Shown in pieces: positions 24,167 to 31,209 of a stretch of DNA of 64,000 bases. The position numbers and the translations under genes were made by a program. This stretch comes from Streptomyces sp. NBC_01549 (lineage in GTDB: Bacteria > Actinomycetota > Actinomycetes > Streptomycetales > Streptomycetaceae): assembly GCF_026339955.1 (NCBI RefSeq), contig NZ_JAPEPW010000002.1, forward strand, positions 434,001 to 498,000, read 5' to 3'. The notes under the pieces are model-generated. The model did not search any database. It was given only the letters and a program-made list of their open reading frames with translations, and was not told the DNA's origin. Numbering within the stretch: the first letter of the stretch is position 1; every line of letters starts with the position of its first letter.

Positions 24167-24481
24167 TCAGGGGCAGGACCGCTTGGTGTTGTTCTCGACG
24201 GTGGTACGCGCGGCTTCGGCGAGGTCGGTGAACTGACCGGCGAGGGAGGCAAGGGCCTCGGGCTTGAGCCGGTAGTAGACGAACCGGCCGCAGGGCTCCG
24301 TCTCCACGATCCCGGACTCCCGCAGCACCTTCAGGTGGTTGGAGAGATTGGTCTGCTTGGCACCCGTCTCCTCGATCAGGTGCGTGGTGCAGAGCGTCTC
24401 CCGGGCGAGAAGGGTCACGATCCGGAGCCTGAGCGGGTCGGCCAGGACCCGTATCAGATCAGCATCGGCTGACGTCAGCAT
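24167..24481 (-). CDS. arsR: ArsR-family metalloregulator
   Basis: The 104-residue winged-helix protein has the HTH at residues ~43-58 (TNLSNHLKVLRESGIV) and the wing GRFVYYRLKPEAL. Cysteines at 31, 64 and 103 could bind As(III); the classical ELCVCDL helix site is changed to ETLCTTHL, so the metal site differs from the E. coli plasmid type. It normally represses its own divergent ars operon. An arsC gene lies on the plus strand at 26345, but an IS1380-family element now separates the two, so repression of arsC from this position may be lost or altered. Confidence 0.9.
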   Translation of the reverse strand: MLTSADADLIRVLADPLRLRIVTLLARETLCTTHLIEETGAKQTNLSNHLKVLRESGIVETEPCGRFVYYRLKPEALASLAGQFTDLAEAARTTVENNTKRSCP

Positions 24482-24549
24482 GGACTGATACTGTCACATC
24501 ACTCGACCTCGATTCTTCCGAGGGCTGGCGGCGGCAGTGTGAGCGGCTG

Positions 24550-26225
24550 ACTGCCTGATATGTCCCGTGCCGTGTCGGGACTGGCCGTCGCGTGACGCTG
24601 CGGGGCGTCGGGTTCCACGGGCCCGAGGGTGGTGCGGTCCTCTCGTTGTTGTCGGGTGGTGGCCGGCCGTCAGGTGAGGGCCGGAAGCTGGTGAGCGCGC
24701 TGCCAGGCGGTGGCGAACGCTGCCCCCCAGGGCCAGGTGCGGTCGAGGTGCAGGGTGCGCCGGCGGGCGTGGGAGGTGAGCCGGGCGGGCAGGTGGTACA
24801 GCTTCCTGCGGATCGTCTCCGGTTCGGCGGCGGCGAGTGCGGGCTCGTCGTGCAGGAGGAGGAGCCGGGTCCAGGCGTCGAGGTCGGCGGCGAGCGTGGC
24901 GGCCAGCACCCAGGCCATGTTGAGCTGCCAGGACTTCGAGGGCAGCAGCCCGAGGCCGACCCGCTTGATCGCTTTGACACGGTCCTCGACCTCGGCGTGA
25001 TCACGGTAGAGGGCGTCGACGAACCACACCTGCCCGGAGCCCGGGGCCCCGGAGAGCCCTTGGCGGGCGGGGATGTTCGTGGCGACGATCTGGTAGCGCC
25101 AGCCGGTGCGCTTCTCGAACGCGGTCAGCTTCTTCGTATCCCGCCGCGAGGGCTTGACCCGGCGCACGATCAGCCGCATCCCGGCCGGCCAGCCGGTCAG
25201 GTCACGGACCCCGGTCAGCTCGGCGACCTGGTAGGACACCCATTCCCCATCGGGTCCCTTGATCTCGTGGAGTTGGCCGTCCTGCCGCAGTGCGGCCGTC
25301 CACACGTTCTCGGGCAGCAGCGCGATGGCCCGCTCGTCCGTGGCGTTGATGGCCCAGCCGGTCACCCAGCGCACCCGGCGCCGGCTGGTGGTCAGACTCT
25401 GGAGATGGTCCAGGACCTCGTGGCTGAAGGCCGCGCCGTCGATCCGCACCAGCAGCTTCGACCACAGCGGGAGCGGGAGCTGCCGAAACGCCGAGGCCAG
25501 GACGCTCTTGTGGTCGGCGACATCGTTCGGTGGCGCGTTGCCGGGCCGCAGCAGCATGGCGACGCACTCACGGGTGTTGGCCACCCACGCCCCCAGCGGC
25601 ATGTGACCGAAGGTCCCCTTGAAGGTGCCCGCCGCGCCTTCCTTGCGGCTGGTGCAGGTCACGATGGTCGCATCCAGGTCCAGGACGTACCAGCCGGTCA
25701 GCTCCCGGCCGCACACCGAGATCCAGGGGAAACCGCCGGGCCGCAGGGCGAGCAGCGTCCACACCACGCGGCGTATCGCGGCACGGGCGCGTTCCACCCT
25801 GGCCGCGACCGGGGCGTCGATCGCGGCCAGGGCGCGGCGCAGGGTGCTGTCCGAAACCGGGCGCGGGAACACCGCACGCCAGTGGTACTGGAGTTGCTCG
25901 GCCTCCAGGACGTTCGTCGCGCCGAGCACGATCGCACAGGCCAGCTGGACCAGCGCCATGCCCCGGTCCCGCCAGCCCGGCCCGGTGCCCTTCGGCAACG
26001 CCGCACTCAGCGCGGCGGCCAGGCCGACGCGGTCGGCGACCTTCCGCAGCAGCACCACGCCCGCGTGGCCGATCAGGTTCTTGCCGTCGGCCCGCACGGC
26101 AAGCCGGTGATCCCATTCGGTAACCTGCACCTGTTGGGTGCCTCTTCTCCGCGACGTTCTTGATCTCAGCAGTCAGATCATCGCAGGTGGGAGGCACCCT
26201 TCTTCTGCCGGGACGTCAGATCACT
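24550..26225. mobile_element. IS1380-family insertion sequence (ends approximate)
   Basis: A full transposase gene is flanked by imperfect inverted sequence: CTGATATGTCCCG near 24555 and, inverted, CTGACGTCCCGG near 26220. I could not fix the exact ends or a target duplication. The element splits the divergent arsR-arsC intergenic region. Confidence 0.7.
24670..26130 (-). CDS. IS1380-family DDE transposase
   Basis: The 486-residue protein is of full length for the family. The presumed catalytic acids are visible in order: LDLDATIVT (~residue 155), VRIDGAAFS (~240) and AEVEDRVKAIK (~375). The N-terminus with ADGKNLIGHAGVVLLRKVAD and the run ALSAALPKGTGPGW are typical of actinomycete IS1380 transposases. 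The frame is intact, so the element may still move. It reads toward arsR. Confidence 0.93.
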   Translation of the reverse strand: MQVTEWDHRLAVRADGKNLIGHAGVVLLRKVADRVGLAAALSAALPKGTGPGWRDRGMALVQLACAIVLGATNVLEAEQLQYHWRAVFPRPVSDSTLRRALAAIDAPVAARVERARAAIRRVVWTLLALRPGGFPWISVCGRELTGWYVLDLDATIVTCTSRKEGAAGTFKGTFGHMPLGAWVANTRECVAMLLRPGNAPPNDVADHKSVLASAFRQLPLPLWSKLLVRIDGAAFSHEVLDHLQSLTTSRRRVRWVTGWAINATDERAIALLPENVWTAALRQDGQLHEIKGPDGEWVSYQVAELTGVRDLTGWPAGMRLIVRRVKPSRRDTKKLTAFEKRTGWRYQIVATNIPARQGLSGAPGSGQVWFVDALYRDHAEVEDRVKAIKRVGLGLLPSKSWQLNMAWVLAATLAADLDAWTRLLLLHDEPALAAAEPETIRRKLYHLPARLTSHARRRTLHLDRTWPWGAAFATAWQRAHQLPALT

Positions 26226-26344
26226 TTCATAGCTGAATACATGAGGTCGAGGCTGATACGAGTTCCGGGCGGCGCCGACCAGGGTTCACTCCCTTCCGGC
26301 CGGCACTCACCCCCGTACGGCTGTTGACCGCGAAAGAAGTACCG

Positions 26345-26770
26345 ATGTCTGCCACTCCACTCGCCTCCGTGCTGTTCGTCTGTGTGCACAACGCCGGACG
26401 TTCACAGATGGCCGCGGGCTTCCTTTCGCAGCTCGCGGGCGACCGGATCGAGGTCCGCTCGGCCGGCTCGATCCCGGGCGAGCGGGTCAACCCGGCCGCG
26501 GTCGAGGCCATGCTGGAGGTCGGCGTCGACATCGCCGCCCAGAAGCCGAAGATCCTCACCACCGAGGCCGTCCAGGCGTCCGACTATGTGATCACCATGG
26601 GCTGCGGCGACGCCTGCCCCGTCTTCCCTGGCAAGAAGTACCTCGACTGGGCCCTGGAGGACCCGGCAGGCAAGGGTGTGGAGTCCGTGCGCCCCATCCG
26701 GGACGAGATCAGGGCCCGCATCGAGGTTCTTGTCAGCGAGATCGATGCCACGCAGGGGCCGGGGGCGTGA
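26345..26770 (+). CDS. arsC: arsenate reductase, low-molecular-weight phosphatase type
   Basis: The ATG at 26345 follows GAAAGAAG; a TTG seven codons upstream is less likely. The 141-residue protein has the P-loop CVHNAGRS with nucleophile Cys13, a second Cys pair in MGCGDACPVFP (Cys87 and Cys91) and the catalytic Asp in LEDPAGK. This set matches thioredoxin- or mycothiol-linked ArsC that reduces arsenate to arsenite in the cytosol. It was once divergent from arsR. No ArsB/Acr3 efflux gene is present in this window, so arsenite export must come from elsewhere. Confidence 0.92.
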   Translation: MSATPLASVLFVCVHNAGRSQMAAGFLSQLAGDRIEVRSAGSIPGERVNPAAVEAMLEVGVDIAAQKPKILTTEAVQASDYVITMGCGDACPVFPGKKYLDWALEDPAGKGVESVRPIRDEIRARIEVLVSEIDATQGPGA

Positions 26771-26971
26771 GGTCGCTCTTCCTGCGCCCGGGTTCGAATC
26801 GGCTGTGGCCACGCCTTGTCCGGGCGGGACGTAGTGTTCACGGTTGGTGAGGGGACGCGCACGCAGTGGACCGGAAGTCCCGTCGCATCGGTGACGGGGC
26901 CGTCGGAGCATGGGGAGACGACTTCGATCGGGTCCGGCATGGAGGAAACAGAGACCAGGGGAGGCGGTTGG

Positions 26972-27922
26972 ATGCGGCAGGCCGGTGTACTTGACGTCGG
27001 GTGCCACAGCGCTCTGCTCACGGTGGTGCGATCGCGGCCGGGCACGGTGATGGAGCCGGTGTTCTCCCACAAGGTGCGTCTGCGACTGCACGAGACGCTC
27101 GACCGGAAGGGTCGACTCGACGAGGCCGGGGTGGAGAGCGTCGAGCGCGCCGTGGCCCAGGCGGTCGCCTCCGACCCTCGACTGCGCGAAACCGACATGT
27201 TCGCTTTCGCCACCTCCGTCATCCGGGACGCACCCAACCGCGACGAGGTCATCCGGCGTGTGGCCAGGCGAACGGGTACCCGACTGAGCGTGCTGGACGG
27301 CGAAGAAGAAGCGCGGCTCGCCTATGTGGCGGCCCGTCAGTGGGCGGGCCCGACGGCCGGGCGGCTGCTGGTCCTCGACGTCGGAGGCGGCACCGTGGAG
27401 ATCGCCTCGGGTACCGGAGACCAGCCGCACAGCGTCCACTCCCTGCCCCTGGGCGCCCGCAGAATCACCCGTGACTGGCTGCCCGGCGGCATCGCCCCGT
27501 CCAAACAGGGGCTCAACGAGATCCGTCGGTATCTGCGTCGAAAGCTGGAAGCCGTCCCCGACCTGCCTCGGGCGGAACCGGGGACACGCGTGCTGGCCTG
27601 CTCCAAGACGTTCGAGCAGCTCGCCCGGCTCGCCGCCGCCAGAGGCAAGGCACACCGCTCGCAACGGAAGCTGGGCCTGCCCCAGTTGCGTGCGTGCGTC
27701 CCTGTACTGGCGGCCGCGAATCCGGCCCGCCGCGCCAAGCTCCCGGGCATCTCCCGGCACCGTGCCGAACAGTCCCTGGCCGGAGCCCTGGTGGCCGAGG
27801 CCCTCATGGAAGCCTGCGAGGCCAAGGCGGTCGAGGTGTGCCCTTGGTCCACTCGTGAAGGCCTGCTGCTCGAGCACCTCGCCACCCTCCACGACACGCC
27901 CGATCACCCGCGCTCGGCATGA
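26972..27922 (+). CDS. Ppx/GppA-family exopolyphosphatase
   Basis: I chose ATG 26972 (MRQAGVLDVGCHS) because the ASKHA fold begins there and GGGGAGG precedes it; earlier in-frame starts add ~50 residues of no family. The 316-residue protein shows phosphate-1 VLDVGCHSALLTVV, the motif EEEARLAYVAARQ with the catalytic Glu, and phosphate-2 LVLDVGGGTVEIASG. Actinomycete short-form Ppx proteins of this size hydrolyse polyphosphate or pppGpp in the cytosol. A strong hairpin follows. The gene appears to be transcribed alone. Confidence 0.9.
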   Translation: MRQAGVLDVGCHSALLTVVRSRPGTVMEPVFSHKVRLRLHETLDRKGRLDEAGVESVERAVAQAVASDPRLRETDMFAFATSVIRDAPNRDEVIRRVARRTGTRLSVLDGEEEARLAYVAARQWAGPTAGRLLVLDVGGGTVEIASGTGDQPHSVHSLPLGARRITRDWLPGGIAPSKQGLNEIRRYLRRKLEAVPDLPRAEPGTRVLACSKTFEQLARLAAARGKAHRSQRKLGLPQLRACVPVLAAANPARRAKLPGISRHRAEQSLAGALVAEALMEACEAKAVEVCPWSTREGLLLEHLATLHDTPDHPRSA

Positions 27923-27972
27923 GCAGCGCGGCCGACCGTGCGGGTTTCCCTCACAAGAGGGGGACAGACGCA

Positions 27973-28004
27973 ACGGCCCCGATCACCATGGCGATCGGGG
28001 CCGT
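27973..28004. terminator. bidirectional hairpin between ppx-like gene and cbtB
   Basis: ACGGCCCCGATC pairs perfectly with GATCGGGGCCGT (12 bp, 8-base loop). It separates two convergent genes. Confidence 0.75.
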
Positions 28005-28085
28005 AGTCGTGTCGGGGCCGCCGACGGACGGCAGGTTGGGGGGCTAACGGGCTGGCGGGGGCTTCAGGACGCTTCCTCGTCGCCG

Positions 28086-28307
28086 TCAGTGGCAGGGAAA
28101 GCCGAGCAGGTGGCGGGCGTCGTGGACCCACTCGTGGACGTTCTCGCCGGACACGAGGGAGGTGGCGCCCTGCTCGGCGCCGACGAAGTAGAGCAGGACC
28201 AGCATCAGGATGCCGAAGAAGACCGCCCAGGGGACGATCGCGGCGATCGGCAGCTTGGCCGGTACGGCGGTGGGGGTGGTGGCCGACTGAACAGCGGACT
28301 GTGCCAA
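28086..28307 (-). CDS. cbtB: cobalt transporter subunit CbtB
   Basis: The 73-residue protein has one membrane helix (IVPWAVFFGILMLVLLYFVG, ~25-44) and a His-rich C-terminus (HEWVHDARHLLGFPCH) typical of CbtB. It uses a TTG start at 28307, clear because AGGAGG lies seven bases upstream. CbtB works with CbtA in cobalt uptake for B12 synthesis; no CbtA frame is found next to it. A cobalamin riboswitch covers its leader, which confirms the cobalt/B12 link. Confidence 0.9.
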   Translation of the reverse strand: MAQSAVQSATTPTAVPAKLPIAAIVPWAVFFGILMLVLLYFVGAEQGATSLVSGENVHEWVHDARHLLGFPCH

Positions 28308-28334
28308 GGCAGAACCTCCTGGGGAACTCGCGTC

Positions 28335-28500
28335 CCGTCTCGGTGGTGCACAGGACGACTGGCGCGGGTCTGACTTACCCGGTTCTCAGGCCGCCAAGAG
28401 GAGGCATGGGCACTCGGTTTACAGTGGCGCGACCGTGCCGGAATCTCACCGGCTTCCGCCGACCGTCGTCGATGTCGACGAGAACGTACCGCGAAGCGGA
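28335..28500 (-). promoter_or_regulatory. cobalamin (B12) riboswitch upstream of cbtB
   Basis: Reading minus, the conserved pieces occur in order: GCCGGTGAGATTCCGGCAC (28455-28437 region), GGTCGCGCCACTGTAAACC, the segment CCATGCCTCCTC, then a B12-box-like AAGTCAGACCCGCGCC (28376-28361). About 30 bases later come the AGGAGG and TTG start of cbtB. Adenosylcobalamin binding would be expected to shut off cbtB by hiding its ribosome site. Outer boundaries are approximate. Confidence 0.85.
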
Positions 28501-28601
28501 GGCGCGGCCAAGAGCGCACAAGGTGGCGGGGAATGCGCCCTGCTCTGCGCGGGCTGCGAACTCCCCGGACGGACAGAGAAGTCGGACACGAGAGTGGGCG
28601 A

Positions 28602-29189
28602 ATGACCAGCCGAGTGATGATGATCTCACCCGCGATCAGTGCGGCGCTGCGGGAGGCACGCTTCGACGACGGAAGCCCGCTCGACGCGACCGGCGCCGCG
28701 CGGGCGCGATCAGCCGCCGGCTCCCTCAGGGCAGCCGAACGGATATTCGTCTCCCCCACCCCGCGATGCCGGGAGACCGCCTCGGCGTTGGGGTTCGACG
28801 ACACTGTCGAGACCGCGCCGACGGGACTCGATGTGGGCGGTTGGCAGGGCCGTACGCTGGCCGACGTCAGCGCCGAAGCCCCGGACGCCGTCGCGCTCTG
28901 GCTGGCCGACCCCACGGCCGCCCCACACGGGGGCGAGTCGGTGCTCCGCCTCTGCGAGCGGGTCACGGTCTGGCTGGATGAGGTCGCGCAGCTCTCGGGC
29001 CGGACCGTCGCCGTGGTCGAGCCGGAAGTCGTACGAGCCGCGACCGTGCGGGCCCTCGGAGCACCGGAGTCCGCATTCTGGCGGATCGACGTACCGCCAC
29101 TGAACGCCATCGAGTTCAGCGGGCGTGCCGGACGCTGGAACGTGACGTTCGGAAGACCGCTCGGCCACGACAAAGGCACCACTCACTGA
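28602..29189 (+). CDS. histidine-phosphatase-fold protein with degenerate active site
   Basis: The 195-residue protein resembles the phosphoglycerate mutase/CobC-like fold: FVSPTPRCRETASALG, LDVGGWQGRTLADV, and PHGGESVLRLCERVTVWLDE are all recognisable. The catalytic RHG motif at the N-terminus is replaced (MMISPAISAALREARF) and the second catalytic His motif reads VAVVEPEVVRAA. It is therefore unlikely to be an active phosphatase. It is divergent from cbtB, which suggests a role linked to cobalt or cobalamin rather than general metabolism. The start at ATG 28602 is chosen from similarity; longer starts add unrelated residues. Confidence 0.8.
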   Translation: MTSRVMMISPAISAALREARFDDGSPLDATGAARARSAAGSLRAAERIFVSPTPRCRETASALGFDDTVETAPTGLDVGGWQGRTLADVSAEAPDAVALWLADPTAAPHGGESVLRLCERVTVWLDEVAQLSGRTVAVVEPEVVRAATVRALGAPESAFWRIDVPPLNAIEFSGRAGRWNVTFGRPLGHDKGTTH

Positions 29190-29238
29190 GCAGGCGCCGA
29201 CCGCGGGCATTCCGACGACGGGAATTTGACGACAGGGC

Positions 29239-29610
29239 CTAGCCGATGAGGGTCTCCTTCGGGCGGACCACGCAGAACTCGTTCCCCTCCGGATCGGCGA
29301 ACACGGTCCACGACTCACTGCCGCTCTGCCCTACGTCCGCCCGGCGGGCGCCCAGTGCGAGGATGCGTTCTATCTCGGTCTCCCGGTCCTCGGCGGCGGA
29401 CGTCAGATCGAGGTGCAGGCGGTTCTTCACGACCTTTCGGTCCGTCACCGGCATGAAGCAGATGCCCACCGGCGCGGTCTCGTTCGGCCCGATCACCACC
29501 TCCCGCTCCCGCTCGGACAGAATCCGCCAGCCCAGTACCTCGGCCCAGAACCGGGCCAGGGCAGGCAGGTCGTGCGCGTCGATGACGATGTGATGCAGCG
29601 AGACAGGCAT
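29239..29610 (-). CDS. VOC-family (glyoxalase-like) protein
   Basis: The 123-residue protein has two beta-alpha-beta-beta-beta modules. The first is SLHHIVIDAHDLPALARFWAEVLGW. The second is WTVFADPEGNEFCVVRP, where Glu and nearby His positions can bind a metal. This fold serves lyases, dioxygenases and antibiotic-binding resistance proteins; nothing here shows which. The 327 bases upstream (29611-29937) hold no supported gene. Confidence 0.88.
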   Translation of the reverse strand: MPVSLHHIVIDAHDLPALARFWAEVLGWRILSEREREVVIGPNETAPVGICFMPVTDRKVVKNRLHLDLTSAAEDRETEIERILALGARRADVGQSGSESWTVFADPEGNEFCVVRPKETLIG

Positions 29611-29937
29611 ACCGGTCAGTGTGCCCTGCGAACGCCTGGTCGGCTGCTCCCTGCTTCGTCGCCGCCGAGGCCCGGAGCGAGACCGGCGGCGGCCGTCTCG
29701 TGCGGGGCCGAGCGCCACCCTGCCGGCCTGCCTGTTCCAAGCGGTCGTCCTGCTCGCCGATGTAAACAACGCCGAGCGCGGCAAGGGGGCTGGGCGCCGC
29801 GGCCGCGTCGTCGCGGGCCGCCGTGCGAGGGCCGCCGTGCGAGGGCGGGGGCTTCGCTCCTCGGCCGAGCCGCGCGCCGCCTCGACGCCCACGCCATCCG
29901 CCCCGCCGTGGATGCGCCGAACCCCCTCCCGGAACGC
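29611..29937. other. intergenic region, no supported gene
   Basis: This GC-rich stretch between two minus-strand genes has only shadow frames and no clear hairpin or promoter. It presumably contains the VOC gene promoter. Confidence 0.45.
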
Positions 29938-30957
29938 TCAGCTGGACTCGCGGACGATCAGTCGGCAGGGGACGGTGTGCACCCCCGGCGCCGGGTCGGC
30001 GTCGATGGCTTCGAGGAGTCGCAGGGCGGCGATCCGGCCGATCTCGGCGAGGTCCATGTCGATCGTGGTGAGGGGCGGCCTGCTGGCCAGGGCCATCGTG
30101 TCCCAGTTGTCGTAACCGACGACCGCGATGTCACCGGGCACGTCGACCCCCCGCTCGCGCAGCGCGTCCGCCACGCCCCGGGCGATCTGGTCGTTGCCGC
30201 AGAAGAAGGCGTCCGTGTCCGGTGCCGTGCGCAGCACCGCGTCGGCGGCGCGGCGCCCCCAAGCCTCGCTCCACTCCCCGTGGTGGACCCGCCCGGTCGC
30301 GAGTTCGAGGGAGGCCCGCTCCAGATGCTCCACCGCGTGCCGGGCCCGGTCGCGGGCGGCCGCGTGGTGTACCGGGCCGGTGATGTGCGCGATGCGCGTG
30401 CGTCCCGTGGCCAGCAGGTGCTCGACTGCCAGTACAGCCCCGCCCCGGTCGTCGGAGACCACCGAGGTGTCGGCCGGGTCGGAGGACGGCGAGAGCGCGT
30501 AGACGATGGGGACGGCCTCGATGCCGTTCAGGGGTGGGCGGGGGTCCGTACGGCGGCCGGTGACGATGATGCCGTCCACGCGGCGGTCCATGAGGTTGCG
30601 CAAGTGATGCTGTTCCCGGATCGCGTCGCCGCGGGTGTCGCACAGCAGCACGGAGATCTTGCCGGCCCCGAGCGCGTCCTCGGCGCCGAGCAGTACGGGG
30701 GTGCTGAAGCGGCCGATGCCGTCGGTCGTCATCAGCCCGACCGTCCAGCTCCGCCCGGTGTGCAGGCTCTGCGCGTGCTGGTTGGGCCGGAACCCGAGTG
30801 TGTCCACGGCGTCGAGGACCCGCTGGCGGGTTTCGGGGCGCATCCGCCCGCCGCCGTTCAGCGCCTTCGACGCCGTACCCACGCTGACGCCCGCCAGGGC
30901 GGCGACGTCGGCGAGCTTCGCCGGGCCGGCGGAGCGGGAATCTGGAGCAGCGGTCAC
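29938..30957 (-). CDS. LacI-family transcriptional regulator of the arabinoside locus
   Basis: The GTG start at 30957 follows AGGAAAAGG; upstream in-frame extension is not family sequence. The 339-residue protein has the LacI HTH (KLADVAALAGVSVGTASKALN, residues ~15-35), the hinge region ending LGFRPNQHAQSLHTGRS, and a periplasmic-binding-protein-like effector domain (DGIIVTGRR, DAFFCGNDQIARGVADALR, DIAVVGYDNW). It is divergent from the GH127/ABC operon. LacI proteins in this arrangement repress the neighbouring sugar genes and are released by a pathway sugar, here probably an arabinose-containing saccharide. Confidence 0.93.
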   Translation of the reverse strand: MTAAPDSRSAGPAKLADVAALAGVSVGTASKALNGGGRMRPETRQRVLDAVDTLGFRPNQHAQSLHTGRSWTVGLMTTDGIGRFSTPVLLGAEDALGAGKISVLLCDTRGDAIREQHHLRNLMDRRVDGIIVTGRRTDPRPPLNGIEAVPIVYALSPSSDPADTSVVSDDRGGAVLAVEHLLATGRTRIAHITGPVHHAAARDRARHAVEHLERASLELATGRVHHGEWSEAWGRRAADAVLRTAPDTDAFFCGNDQIARGVADALRERGVDVPGDIAVVGYDNWDTMALASRPPLTTIDMDLAEIGRIAALRLLEAIDADPAPGVHTVPCRLIVRESS

Positions 30958-31058
30958 GAGCAAACCTTTTCCTGGATGGCAACGACCCGTCCATCGTCGC
31001 AGCCTCCCCTGGGTGAGTACCAGCCACCGGGCAACAGAAAAATCTCTTGCCGTGACCC

Positions 31059-31121
31059 TTGACCCGACTACCCCTCTGCCCTCTACTTCTCGGCAGGAAA
31101 AACGATTGCTCAAACGAGTTC
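31059..31121 (+). promoter_or_regulatory. promoter and likely LacI-type operator of the GH127-ABC operon
   Basis: TTGACC (31059-31064) and TCTACT (31082-31087) are spaced 17 bases apart. Just downstream, around 31101-31121, AACGATTGCTCAAACGAGTT carries the symmetric TTG-ct-CAA centre often seen in LacI-family operators. It lies where a bound repressor would block initiation. Confidence 0.5.
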
Positions 31122-31209
31122 CGAGAACCTCCCGCCTTTCGTGCACGGGGGCCGTCGCGCCCCGTCCCGCATGCCGATCCCCTCCCCGCCACCACCTCCC
31201 CGGAGAACC

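Noticed and set aside
24592..26163. 523-residue plus-strand frame opposite the transposase
   Set aside because: Antisense shadow of the IS1380 transposase.
26780..26810. GGGTTCGAATCGG resembling a tRNA T-arm
   Set aside because: The flanks do not pair into a T stem and no upstream cloverleaf exists.
29412..31062. 549-residue plus frame opposite the LacI gene
   Set aside because: Shadow; the LacI frame has clear HTH and effector domain.
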